Of a stretch of 58,148 nt of DNA, positions 8,989 to 16,413 are shown one piece after another. The first letter of the stretch is position 1. Every line of letters begins with the position of its first letter. Made by a program: the position numbers and the translations under genes. Source of the stretch: Staphylococcus arlettae (lineage in GTDB: Bacteria; Bacillota; Bacilli; Staphylococcales; Staphylococcaceae); assembly GCF_002902345.1 (NCBI RefSeq), contig NZ_PPQB01000010.1, positions 257,016 to 315,163 on the forward strand, in the 5' to 3' direction. Under the pieces are notes generated by a model. It was not told the DNA's origin and ran no database searches. It was given only the letters and a program-made list of their open reading frames with translations.

Positions 8989-10199
8989 TACCTTATGGAA
9001 CGTTCACTTTTTTTGCGATAGCGATAGTCGTATTGCTACCAGTTGTTTGTTTAGGTTTTATGGGTAAGCGTAGTTATACATATAATTTTTTAAGTAGCTT
9101 ACTAATGGTAGTACTTATTTTTGCATCGCAAAAATATAATATTTACAACAATCCGTATTTGAGTTTTCAACTATTTAGCTTTTTCGGTTATATTGTTTGG
9201 CAAGTGAGTATCATTATGTTTTATCTCAATATTAGACGTCGACATAATTATACGAGTTTATTTAGCAGTGTAATATTTTTAGCAATCTTGCCCTTGCTAT
9301 GTGTGAAATTATTACAAAGCTCATGGTTAGGTGACTATCAAATTGTCTTCCATGAATACAAAGTGGTGAACTTAATTGCATTTTTAGGTATTTCCTATGT
9401 GACCTTTAAAAGTGTGCAATTACTAATGGAAATTAGAGATGGTTCAATTAAAGAAGTTGATGTTTGGAAAGTAATTCAATTCATTTCATTTTTTCCAACT
9501 ATTTCATCAGGTCCAATAGATCGCTATAAGCGTTTTATCAAAGATGACAAAGTAGTGCCCGACGGTACTGTATACAGTACATTATTTGCGAAAGCGCTCC
9601 ATTTTGTGATGCTTGGATTTTTATATAAATACATTATTGCTTATTTGATTCAAAATTATGTCATACAACCATTGCTTGAAACACCACATAATGTTGTCGA
9701 TACGTGGTTATATATGTATGCTTATAGCTTTTATTTGTTTTTTGATTTTGCAGGATATAGTTTATTTGCTTTAGCTTTTAGTTATTTATATGGCATCCAA
9801 ACGCCACCGAATTTTAACCAACCATTCAAAGCGCAAAATATTAAAGCGTTTTGGCAACGTTGGCATATGACTTTATCTTTTTGGTTCAGAGACTGTATAT
9901 ATATGAGATGTTTATTTTTTATGTCGAAGAAAAAATTATTAAAAAGTCAATTTGCTATGTCGAACATTGCATTTATAATTAATTTCTTCTTAATGGGTTT
10001 ATGGCATGGTTTAGAGCTACATTACATAGTATACGGTTTGTATCACGCAGCTTTGTTTATTGGCTTTAGTTATGTTGAACGCTTAAGTAAATACTTCGGC
10101 TGGCAGTGGCAAAATAAATTTACTGCTTGTATTAGTACAGTTATTACTTTTCATTGTGTGACTTTTGGCTTTCTCATATTTTCAGGACAGTTAATTTAG
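8985..10199 (+). CDS. dltB: D-alanyl transfer membrane protein (MBOAT family)
   Basis: A 404-residue multi-pass membrane-bound O-acyltransferase that moves D-alanine from cytosolic DltC across the membrane. The MBOAT signature is clear: QRWHMTLSFWFRDCIY with His294, and the catalytic MGLWHG with His341. Its ATG overlaps the dltA stop (ATGA), so translation is coupled. Upstream hydrophobic segments and the SGPIDRYKRF motif, common in bacterial MBOAT proteins, are also present. Acts at the cytoplasmic membrane with DltC on the inside and DltX/DltD on the outside. Confidence 0.97.
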   Translation: MIPYGTFTFFAIAIVVLLPVVCLGFMGKRSYTYNFLSSLLMVVLIFASQKYNIYNNPYLSFQLFSFFGYIVWQVSIIMFYLNIRRRHNYTSLFSSVIFLAILPLLCVKLLQSSWLGDYQIVFHEYKVVNLIAFLGISYVTFKSVQLLMEIRDGSIKEVDVWKVIQFISFFPTISSGPIDRYKRFIKDDKVVPDGTVYSTLFAKALHFVMLGFLYKYIIAYLIQNYVIQPLLETPHNVVDTWLYMYAYSFYLFFDFAGYSLFALAFSYLYGIQTPPNFNQPFKAQNIKAFWQRWHMTLSFWFRDCIYMRCLFFMSKKKLLKSQFAMSNIAFIINFFLMGLWHGLELHYIVYGLYHAALFIGFSYVERLSKYFGWQWQNKFTACISTVITFHCVTFGFLIFSGQLI

Positions 10200-10211
10200 A
10201 AGGAAATTAGT

Positions 10212-10448
10212 ATGGACATTAAAAACCAAATTTTAAATATTTTAGCAGACATTGCAGGTGATTCTATTGTAAAAGATAATTTAGACATCGCAATATTTGA
10301 GGAAGGTATTATCGATTCTTTTAAAACGATAGAATTATTATTAGCCATTGAAAATCAGTTAGGTATCGACGTATCGATAACAGATTTTGATCGTGAAGCG
10401 TGGGCGACTCCAAATAAAATTATTGCGTTATTATCTGCGAAACAATAA
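10212..10448 (+). CDS. dltC: D-alanyl carrier protein
   Basis: A 78-residue acyl-carrier-protein fold. The phosphopantetheine serine is Ser36 in [12 protein letters not shown], on the usual DSF motif of DltC. It shuttles D-alanine from DltA to DltB. GAAGGAAAT precedes the ATG, and dltD starts one base after its stop. Length is normal for the family. Confidence 0.97.
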   Translation: MDIKNQILNILADIAGDSIVKDNLDIAIFEEGIIDSFKTIELLLAIENQLGIDVSITDFDREAWATPNKIIALLSAKQ

Positions 10449-10449
10449 A

Positions 10450-11580
10450 ATGAAACAATTCTATCCATTTATCATTAGTTTAGTTTTATTTGGAATTTTT
10501 GTAGCTTTGCCCGCAAATTGGTTTAAAGGATTAATTTCTAATCAAACATTATCTGAACAACGCAACTTGCTTAGCGAACAAGTGTTAAAAGGTACTTTAC
10601 TACAAAATAAATTATATGAAACTAATAACTACTATCCTATTTATGGTTCTAGTGAATTAGGCAAACAAGATCCTTTTCACCCAGCTGTTATGTTAACACA
10701 TAGAGTTAAGAAACCACCTTTTTTAGTAGGAACAGGAGGTTCTACCGACTTGATTAATGCTGTGACACTTGCAGCAAACTTTGATCAACTTAACGGCAAA
10801 AAATTAACATTTATCATCTCACCGCAATGGTTCACGCAACGCGGTTTAACACGAGAAAATTTTAATGCACGTATATCAGAAACTCAAATTGCTCAGTTAT
10901 TTAAACAACAGCAAATGAGCAAGCACTTAAAAGAACGTTATGCTCAGCGCTTATTACAATTTAAAGACGTTAAAAACAAGCCTTTCTTACATGATATGAG
11001 TCGAAATAAACAACAGTCTTCACATGCTTATGTCTCATCGTTCAAAGAAAATCAATTATTAAAAATTGAAGCAATTAAAGCTGCATTTCCACTTAATAAG
11101 CAAGCGTTTAAGCATGTTGGAGAGGACACGTCACATCGATCGTGGACATCTTTAAAAGCAGAAGGCGAACTTTACGGACAACAACATAGTATGTCGAATC
11201 AATATAATATACAGGATAAATATTGGCAGTTAATTCAAGCGAAACAACGTAAATTTAAACGCAATCATGAATTTAAAGTACATTCACCGGAATTTGAAGA
11301 TTTAGCATTACTCGTTGATACATTGAAAGCTGCAGGAGCAGATGTTCAATATATAGTAATACCGACAAATGGCAAATGGTATGATCATATTGGAATAAAA
11401 TCTAAGCAACGTCAAATGATTTATCAAAAAATTAAAGATACCATTACTGCTAAAGATGGTAAGCTTTATGATATGACATCTAAAGACTATGAACCATACG
11501 TTATTAGTGATGCTGTACATATTGGATGGAAGGGCTGGGTTTACGTAAACGAACAAATTGTGTTGCATCAGAATCAATAA
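10450..11580 (+). CDS. dltD: D-alanyl-lipoteichoic acid biosynthesis protein DltD
   Basis: A 376-residue protein with one N-terminal membrane anchor (about residues 4-24) and an extracellular SGNH-like domain. Nucleophile serine lies in GSSELG (66-71), and the Asp-His pair is in SDAVHIGW (Asp354, His357). DltD transfers or positions D-alanine for esterification of teichoic acids. The reading frame is open further upstream inside dltC, but ATG 10450, one base after the dltC stop, gives the expected N-terminus MKQFYPF. No clear terminator follows; the stop is directly followed by a repeat element that could fold and serve that role. Confidence 0.95.
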   Translation: MKQFYPFIISLVLFGIFVALPANWFKGLISNQTLSEQRNLLSEQVLKGTLLQNKLYETNNYYPIYGSSELGKQDPFHPAVMLTHRVKKPPFLVGTGGSTDLINAVTLAANFDQLNGKKLTFIISPQWFTQRGLTRENFNARISETQIAQLFKQQQMSKHLKERYAQRLLQFKDVKNKPFLHDMSRNKQQSSHAYVSSFKENQLLKIEAIKAAFPLNKQAFKHVGEDTSHRSWTSLKAEGELYGQQHSMSNQYNIQDKYWQLIQAKQRKFKRNHEFKVHSPEFEDLALLVDTLKAAGADVQYIVIPTNGKWYDHIGIKSKQRQMIYQKIKDTITAKDGKLYDMTSKDYEPYVISDAVHIGWKGWVYVNEQIVLHQNQ

Positions 11581-11584
11581 AAGA

Positions 11585-11696
11585 GGTTCCTGCGAGAAGT
11601 GTACTAGACGAAGACTATATGCTTAGGCAGTGCCCGAGGAAAGCGTGCACAAAAAAACTGCCAACAAAATCGGGGACTTCGTCGACAGACTACGGA
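11585..11696 (+). repeat. Dispersed palindromic repeat, family B, copy 1
   Basis: Diverged copy of a roughly 110-base element with the landmarks TTCCTGCGAGAAG, CGAAGACTA, AGGCAGTGCCCG, GGAAAGCGTGCAC, AAAAAAACTGCCAACAAA and TTCGTCGACAG. It starts five bases after the dltD stop. GGCAGT and ACTGCC can pair, as can the arms on either side of GGGGA. A second copy lies in the same orientation at 11873 and a third, inverted, at 51298. Confidence 0.85.
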
Positions 11697-11872
11697 GTGT
11701 GACAGAAATCTGTACTGTGACCACAACGTGTATCTTTTGTAACTGAAAAGTTCCAAAATGAGGTGCTTTTTCTAAAAAATATAACTCATGTCTACATGGT
11801 AACCCACATTAACTTCTATTTCTGTGATAGCAAATAGGCTTTGAATAAATAATATTGGCAGTGATTTGGGCT

Positions 11873-11985
11873 GACTCCTGCGGGAAAAGCACTAGCCGAA
11901 GACTACAGGCTGAGGCAGTGCCCGCGGAAAGCGTGCACAAAAAAAACTGCCAACAAAGTCGGAGAACTTTGTCGACAGTCTGAGA
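11873..11985 (+). repeat. Dispersed palindromic repeat, family B, copy 2
   Basis: Best-preserved copy: GACTCCTGCGGGAAAAGCA, GCCGAAGACTACAGGCTGAGG, CAGTGCCCGCGGAAAGCG, then the A-run and ACTGCCAACAAAGTCGG-AGAACTTTGTCGACAGTCTGAG, whose end folds into a hairpin (ACAAAGT / ACTTTGT). It is separated from copy 1 by about 176 bases of AT-rich DNA and precedes the convergent nfu gene by about 45 bases. Confidence 0.88.
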
Positions 11986-12030
11986 CTTTCTTACATAGAA
12001 GGTCTCTAAAATTTTATTTGAAGTAATTCG

Positions 12031-12273
12031 TTAGAATACTTGTTCTACTTCGATAACACCTGGCACTTCTTCATGCAATGCACGTTCAATACCTGCTTTT
12101 AATGTAATAGTAGAACTTGGGCATGTTCCGCAAGCACCGTGTAATTGCAATTTAACTATTCCATCTTCTACATCGATTAGTGAACAATCACCACCATCAC
12201 GTAGTAAGAACGGGCGTAGTCGCTCGATAACTTCAGCTACTTGATCAAACATCGTTGCGTTTTCAGTTGGCAT
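12031..12273 (-). CDS. Nfu-type Fe-S cluster carrier
   Basis: An 80-residue NifU C-terminal domain protein (YutI/Nfu). The cluster-binding CX2C is C48-G-T-C51 in GACGTCPSS, and the conserved start of the fold is [16 protein letters not shown]. Two such subunits are expected to share one [4Fe-4S] cluster and pass it to client enzymes such as aconitase or LipA. ATG 12273 is preferred over the start six codons upstream because GGAGG stands right before it. It is divergent from yuzD; an inverted repeat lies between the two starts. Confidence 0.93.
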   Translation of the reverse strand: MPTENATMFDQVAEVIERLRPFLLRDGGDCSLIDVEDGIVKLQLHGACGTCPSSTITLKAGIERALHEEVPGVIEVEQVF

Positions 12274-12301
12274 AAATATGCCTCCTTTCAAGTAAATAAA
12301 T

Positions 12302-12341
12302 TCTACATATCCGTATTTATTTATTATAATAGATATGTAGA
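12302..12341. promoter_or_regulatory. Inverted repeat around the -10 box between nfu and yuzD
   Basis: TCTACATATC (12302-12311) and GATATGTAGA (12332-12341) are perfect 10-base inverted arms with 20 bases between them. The spacer contains TATAAT (12325-12330), a good -10 for yuzD. The 30-base centre-to-centre spacing (about three helical turns) suits a dimeric or cooperative DNA-binding regulator acting on both divergent genes. No known operator consensus was recognised. Confidence 0.45.
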
Positions 12342-12378
12342 GAAAAATCTATGATTCGAAATAAGGGGGACTTGATTT

Positions 12379-12696
12379 ATGACAAAAATAAGTGTTGTAG
12401 TATATGGTGCAGACGTAATATGTGCAAGCTGTGTAAATGCACCGACGTCACAAAATACATTTGAATGGCTAAAACCATTATTACAAAGAAAATATCCAGA
12501 TGTAAAATTTGAATTTACCTATATAGATTTTCAAAAAGATACTGAAAATCTATCGGATCATGACCAACATTTTATTGAGCAAATACAAGAAGATGAATTA
12601 TTTTATCCTTTAATTACTATGAATGACGAATATGTGGCAGATGGTTACATTCAACTAAAAGATATAACACGTTTTATAGACAGACAATTACAATAA
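12379..12696 (+). CDS. YuzD-like thiol-disulfide protein (DUF1462)
   Basis: A 105-residue YuzD family protein with a thioredoxin-like beginning: a beta strand (ISVVVYGAD), then C15-A-S-C18 and a PTS segment. The CX2C suggests a disulfide redox or metal-handling role, and structures of this family were described as disulfide oxidoreductase-like, but the reaction is not established. It is divergent from the Fe-S carrier gene nfu and close to yuzB and the A-type carrier, which supports a role around thiol or Fe-S chemistry. AAGGGGGA precedes the ATG. Confidence 0.85.
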   Translation: MTKISVVVYGADVICASCVNAPTSQNTFEWLKPLLQRKYPDVKFEFTYIDFQKDTENLSDHDQHFIEQIQEDELFYPLITMNDEYVADGYIQLKDITRFIDRQLQ

Positions 12697-12710
12697 CATG
12701 TTATATAAAA

Positions 12711-12742
12711 ATGAGCCTAGAATATTTATATTCTAGGCTCAT
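12711..12742. terminator. Bidirectional terminator between yuzD and yutJ
   Basis: ATGAGCCTAGAATAT pairs perfectly with ATATTCTAGGCTCAT around a two-base loop; A-run upstream, weak T content downstream. It separates convergent genes. Confidence 0.85.
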
Positions 12743-12771
12743 TAACTGTGTATTGTAATGCTAATATATTT

Positions 12772-13836
12772 TTATCCGTTATGATATTTGTACATCCAAA
12801 GTACACCTGATTTAAGAATAGAAGCAAGACGACCTGTAACCGTTCTATCCATAATGTAAGCAAATCCTTTTTTGTCTCCTAATGAACCTAAGAAACCTTG
12901 GATTTTTATTTCAGGCATTTTTTCAGGTAATGCTTTATTTTGCCAAATTAATTTCATGACATCAGCTATTTGGTCACCTTGATATTCTGCTAATTGTGCA
13001 CTTGGTGCAAATGGTAAGTCAGCACAATCTCCAACTACATATACATTTTTATATGTAGGTACTTGGTGATACTGGTTTAAAATAACACGTCCACTTTTAC
13101 TAATATCGATAGGTAAGTTACGTACTATTTCCACTGGTTGGATACCAGCTGTCCATACAATTAAATCTAAATCTTCTGGAACATCATTGTTGTATATACG
13201 ACCAGGTTCTACACGATTAATGTCTGAGTTAGGAATAACATGAACTGAGTTCTTTTCAAACCAATTTTCGATATAATTACTTAATTTTTCAGGGAAACGA
13301 CTTAAAATACGTTCACCACGATCATAAAGGTAAATATCTAAATCTTCTCGGCTTTCACGTAATTCACTTGCTAATTCGATACCGCTTAATCCAGCGCCGA
13401 CAATTCCAACTCTAGCACCATTGGGTAATTCACTTATATGATGGAACGTTTCGCGTGATTTTGAAAGTGTTTGTATACTGTGCGTGTATTCTTCAGCACC
13501 TGGAACATTGTGATATTTATCTTCACAACCTAAACCAATAACTAATTCATCATAATCAACTTTAGTATTGCCCACAGATACAATTTGATCATCTAAATTA
13601 ATATCATTAATTTCTCCATATACCACGTTAATGCGTTCAGAGTCTGGAAAATTCATACGAACGTCTTTGTCTGATTTAGTTCCAGCTGCCAACTCATAAA
13701 ATTCTGGTTTTAAACTGTGATATGGCATTCTATCTACAAGTGTCAGTGAATAATTTTCAGGTAAAGCACTTGGTAAAATATGCGACATGATACGCATATT
13801 ACCATAGCCGCCACCTAATAGGACTAAATTCTTCAT
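12772..13836 (-). CDS. YutJ-like NADH dehydrogenase family flavoprotein
   Basis: A 354-residue pyridine nucleotide-disulfide oxidoreductase related to type II NADH dehydrogenases, shorter than the true Ndh encoded 1.3 kb away. The first FAD motif is LGGGYGNM, where the last Gly of GXGXXG is Asn13; the second nucleotide motif is GAGLSG (147-152), and VVGDCAD is the C-terminal FAD motif (268-273). The segment aligned with the quinone-contacting AQXAXQ of NDH-2 reads AQLAEY, with Tyr285 at the Gln position. So it may use another acceptor, or none. AGAGGGGT lies 8 bases before the ATG. It follows a 33-codon ORF from the same promoter. Confidence 0.85.
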   Translation of the reverse strand: MKNLVLLGGGYGNMRIMSHILPSALPENYSLTLVDRMPYHSLKPEFYELAAGTKSDKDVRMNFPDSERINVVYGEINDINLDDQIVSVGNTKVDYDELVIGLGCEDKYHNVPGAEEYTHSIQTLSKSRETFHHISELPNGARVGIVGAGLSGIELASELRESREDLDIYLYDRGERILSRFPEKLSNYIENWFEKNSVHVIPNSDINRVEPGRIYNNDVPEDLDLIVWTAGIQPVEIVRNLPIDISKSGRVILNQYHQVPTYKNVYVVGDCADLPFAPSAQLAEYQGDQIADVMKLIWQNKALPEKMPEIKIQGFLGSLGDKKGFAYIMDRTVTGRLASILKSGVLWMYKYHNG

Positions 13837-13866
13837 TTTGATACCCCTCTAGTAATAATTATATTT

Positions 13867-13968
13867 TTAGATTAAATTAAAGCACGTGTTCCCGTAAAAC
13901 ATAGGCTTTTCTAATCTGAATAAAATAAGGAAAATAAACATTGAAAGTAATACAACTAACAGTGACAT
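13867..13968 (-). CDS. Putative 33-residue membrane peptide upstream of yutJ
   Basis: Small ORF too short for usual annotation. It starts at ATG 13968 with AGGAA six bases upstream and ends 30 bases before yutJ. The product begins MSLLVVLLSMFIFLILF, one hydrophobic segment of 17 residues, followed by RLEK and a polar aromatic tail (PMFYGNTCFNLI). The near-consensus promoter at 14030-14002 would start transcription about 27 bases before its ATG, making it the first gene of the yutJ transcript. It could be a small membrane partner of the flavoprotein or a translated leader. No family recognised; coding status rests on signals, not homology. Confidence 0.5.
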   Translation of the reverse strand: MSLLVVLLSMFIFLILFRLEKPMFYGNTCFNLI

Positions 13969-14001
13969 ATCAATTTCCTAAAAATTAGCTTTCTTATACC
14001 C

Positions 14002-14030
14002 ATTATATGCTTTTTTAGTTTTTTCTACAA
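14002..14030 (-). promoter_or_regulatory. Promoter for small ORF and yutJ
   Basis: On the reverse strand TTGTAG (14030-14025), 17-base spacer, TATAAT (14007-14002). Expected start near 13995. Confidence 0.7.
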
Positions 14031-14227
14031 ATAACTGTGATGGTTATGTGAATTTCATTGTGGCGGTTACTTTAATTTATGCTATAAATATTATGTAAAT
14101 GTAAGGCTAAATAAATTAGTCAGTTTGGATGATGTATAATAGTTCTAAAATAAGTTATAATTAACTATACGAATAGCATATACGAGTTCAGCAATGAAGC
14201 ACGTAGTTAGTCATTATTTTTAAAAGT

Positions 14228-14236
14228 TGTTATAAT
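14228..14236 (+). promoter_or_regulatory. Extended -10 promoter for yuzB and A-type carrier
   Basis: TGTTATAAT: an extended -10 (TG, one base, TATAAT at 14231-14236) 33 bases before yuzB. No good -35 is seen, which is acceptable for an extended -10 promoter. Confidence 0.55.
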
Positions 14237-14268
14237 ATCATAATCGATAAATTTGAAGAGGGTGTATT

Positions 14269-14505
14269 ATGAATCCAATAGTAGAGTTCTGCATTTCAAA
14301 CATGGCGAAAGGTGGAGACTATGTATATAATCAACTAGAAAATGATCCAGAAGTTGACGTGCTCGAATATGGTTGCTTGCAAAATTGTGGGCTGTGTTCT
14401 AGTGGCTTGTATGCACTTGTGAATGGTGATATCGTGGAAGGTGAGTCACCTGACGATTTATTACAAAATATTTATGCACATATAGAAGAAACATGGATTT
14501 TTTAG
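14269..14505 (+). CDS. YuzB family four-cysteine protein (DUF1450)
   Basis: A 78-residue YuzB/DUF1450 protein. It has four cysteines: C8 near the end of the first strand and C36, C40 and C43 in [13 protein letters not shown], a CX3CX2C arrangement. Such placement resembles small thioredoxin-like [2Fe-2S] or metal-binding proteins, but no function is established for the family. It is 12 bases upstream of an A-type Fe-S carrier, under the same promoter, so an Fe-S or thiol role is a reasonable inference. GAAGAGGGTG precedes the ATG. Confidence 0.82.
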   Translation: MNPIVEFCISNMAKGGDYVYNQLENDPEVDVLEYGCLQNCGLCSSGLYALVNGDIVEGESPDDLLQNIYAHIEETWIF

Positions 14506-14517
14506 GAGGTAATTAGT

Positions 14518-14877
14518 ATGACAACAATTAATGTAACTGAAGCAGCGGCATATGAAGTTAAAGACATGTTGAACCAAAATGACATGTCAGATGGCTATTT
14601 AAAATTAAAAGTTAATGGTGGCGGATGCACAGGTTTAACTTATGGTATGTCTGCGGAATCACAACCAGCTGACAATGATCAAACATTCGAGTTTTATGGC
14701 TTGAAAGTACTTGTAGACGAAGATGATTTACCATTATTAGATGGTACAACTGTTGATTTTAAACAGTCACTAATGGGTGGTGGCTTCCAAATTGACAATC
14801 CAAATGCGATTGCATCATGTGGTTGTGGTAGCTCATTTAGAACAGCTAAAGTAGCTGGCTCACCAGAAAATTGCTAA
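14518..14877 (+). CDS. A-type Fe-S cluster carrier (HesB/IscA/SufA family)
   Basis: A 119-residue A-type carrier. The three conserved ligands are C37 (NGGGCTG), C101 and C103 (CGCGSSF), which bind a [2Fe-2S] or [4Fe-4S] cluster or iron. An extra C-terminal Cys119 (SPENC) ends the protein; it is outside the family consensus core. TAGGAGGT lies 8 to 9 bases before the ATG. It is co-transcribed with yuzB. With Nfu and SufT in this window it would carry clusters from the SUF machinery, which is encoded elsewhere. Confidence 0.92.
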   Translation: MTTINVTEAAAYEVKDMLNQNDMSDGYLKLKVNGGGCTGLTYGMSAESQPADNDQTFEFYGLKVLVDEDDLPLLDGTTVDFKQSLMGGGFQIDNPNAIASCGCGSSFRTAKVAGSPENC

Positions 14878-14892
14878 ATTAATACATGAATA

Positions 14893-14924
14893 AATTGGTG
14901 TTTAGTAGTGCTAAATGCCAATTT
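14893..14924 (+). terminator. Probable terminator after A-type carrier
   Basis: AATTGGTGTTTAG pairs with CTAAATGCCAATT, one mismatch (a G-T type), around TAGTG. The following T-run is short, so this may be only an mRNA-end hairpin. Confidence 0.5.
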
Positions 14925-15100
14925 GTTATATTTAATGTGAAATAATAAACAATATATTGGTAAGTGCTTGAAAATATAACTTAAAAACTATAAAATTATC
15001 ATTGGATGAAAAATGTCTTTTTTATGAATTTTCGTAACTCTTCCAGGGTATTAAGAAAGACGTATGCAATAAAATTATTATGAAAGCTTAGGTGAATAAA

Positions 15101-16309
15101 ATGGCACAAGATCGTAAAAAGGTATTAGTTTTAGGTGCTGGCTATGCTGGTTTACAAACTATTACGAAATTGCAAAAACAAATTTCGGCAGATCAAGCTG
15201 AAATCACTTTAATTAACAAAAATGACTATCACTATGAAGCGACATGGTTACATGAAGCATCTGCAGGTACAATCAGCTATGAAGATTTATTATATCCTGT
15301 TGAAAGTGTAGTTAATCAAGATAAAGTAAACTTCGTAAAAGCTGAAGTTACTAAAATCGATCGTAATGCTAGAAAAGTAGAAACTGATGCAGGAATTTTT
15401 GACTTTGATGTGTTAGTTGTTGCACTAGGTTTCGAAAGTGAAACATTTGGTATCGAAGGTATGAAAGACTATGCGTTCCAAATCGAAAATGTATTAACTG
15501 CACGTAAATTATCTCGTCATATTGAAGATAAATTTGCTAATTATGCAGCATCTAAACAAAAAGATGATAAAGATTTAGCTATTTTAGTTGGTGGCGCTGG
15601 TTTCACTGGTGTAGAATTCTTAGGTGAATTAGCTGACCGTATTCCAGAATTATGTAACAAATATGGTGTAGATCAAAGCAAAGTTAAATTAACTTGTGTT
15701 GAAGCTGCTCCAAAAATGTTACCTATGTTCTCAGATGAATTAGTAAACCACGCTGTAAGCTATTTAGAAGCTAAAGGTGTAGAATTTAAAATTGGTACGC
15801 CAATCGTTGCAGCAAATGAAAAAGGCTTCGTAGTTAAAGTTAACGATGAAGAGCAACAATTAGAAGCAAACACTTCTGTATGGGCTGCTGGTGTACGTGG
15901 TAGCAAATTAATGGAAGAATCATTTGAAGGCGTTAAACGTGGCCGTATTGTTACTAATCAAGATTTAACTATTTCTGGTTATGACAATATTTTTGTCATT
16001 GGTGACTGTTCTGCGTTCATTCCTGCTGGTGAAGAACGTCCATTACCAACAACTGCTCAAATCGCTATGCAACAAGGTGAACATACAGCTAAAAGTATCC
16101 AAAATATTTTAGAAGGTCAACCAACTTCTGAATTTGAATATGTAGATAGAGGTACTGTTTGTTCATTAGGTGCTAACGATGGTGTTGGTGTTGTATACGG
16201 TAAAGACATCCAAGGCAAAAAAGCTGCTTTCATGAAGAAAGTTATTGATACACGTGCTGTATTTAAATTAGGCGGAATTGGCTTAGCATTCAAAAAAGGT
16301 AAATTTTAA
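15101..16309 (+). CDS. ndh: Type II NADH dehydrogenase
   Basis: A 402-residue peripheral membrane flavoprotein that passes electrons from NADH to menaquinone without pumping protons. FAD motif GAGYAG (12-17), NAD motif GGAGFTG, GDCSAF FAD-closing motif, and the quinone-contacting AQIAMQQGE are all intact. The C-terminal amphipathic region ([18 protein letters not shown]) matches the membrane-binding helices of the family. ATG 15101 is preferred over GTG 15092; AGGTGA is about 6 bases before it and the N-terminus [14 protein letters not shown] is the one I recall from S. aureus. The main respiratory NADH oxidase of staphylococci, which lack complex I. Monocistronic with a terminator. Confidence 0.95.
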   Translation: MAQDRKKVLVLGAGYAGLQTITKLQKQISADQAEITLINKNDYHYEATWLHEASAGTISYEDLLYPVESVVNQDKVNFVKAEVTKIDRNARKVETDAGIFDFDVLVVALGFESETFGIEGMKDYAFQIENVLTARKLSRHIEDKFANYAASKQKDDKDLAILVGGAGFTGVEFLGELADRIPELCNKYGVDQSKVKLTCVEAAPKMLPMFSDELVNHAVSYLEAKGVEFKIGTPIVAANEKGFVVKVNDEEQQLEANTSVWAAGVRGSKLMEESFEGVKRGRIVTNQDLTISGYDNIFVIGDCSAFIPAGEERPLPTTAQIAMQQGEHTAKSIQNILEGQPTSEFEYVDRGTVCSLGANDGVGVVYGKDIQGKKAAFMKKVIDTRAVFKLGGIGLAFKKGKF

Positions 16310-16361
16310 TAAATTCGTGTAACACGCAGCTACATAATATTATGTAACACTGCATTAATCC

Positions 16362-16394
16362 AAGACCTGTCTTAATATAAGATGGGTCTTTTTT
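16362..16394 (+). terminator. ndh terminator
   Basis: AAGACC-TGTCTT pairs with AAGATGGGTCTT, followed by a run of six T. Confidence 0.85.
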
Positions 16395-16413
16395 ATAAGA
16401 AAAAGGTGATAAT

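Noticed and set aside
14886..14945. Short forward ORF (about 19 codons) after the A-type carrier gene
   Set aside because: It coincides with the terminator-like hairpin and has no ribosome site.
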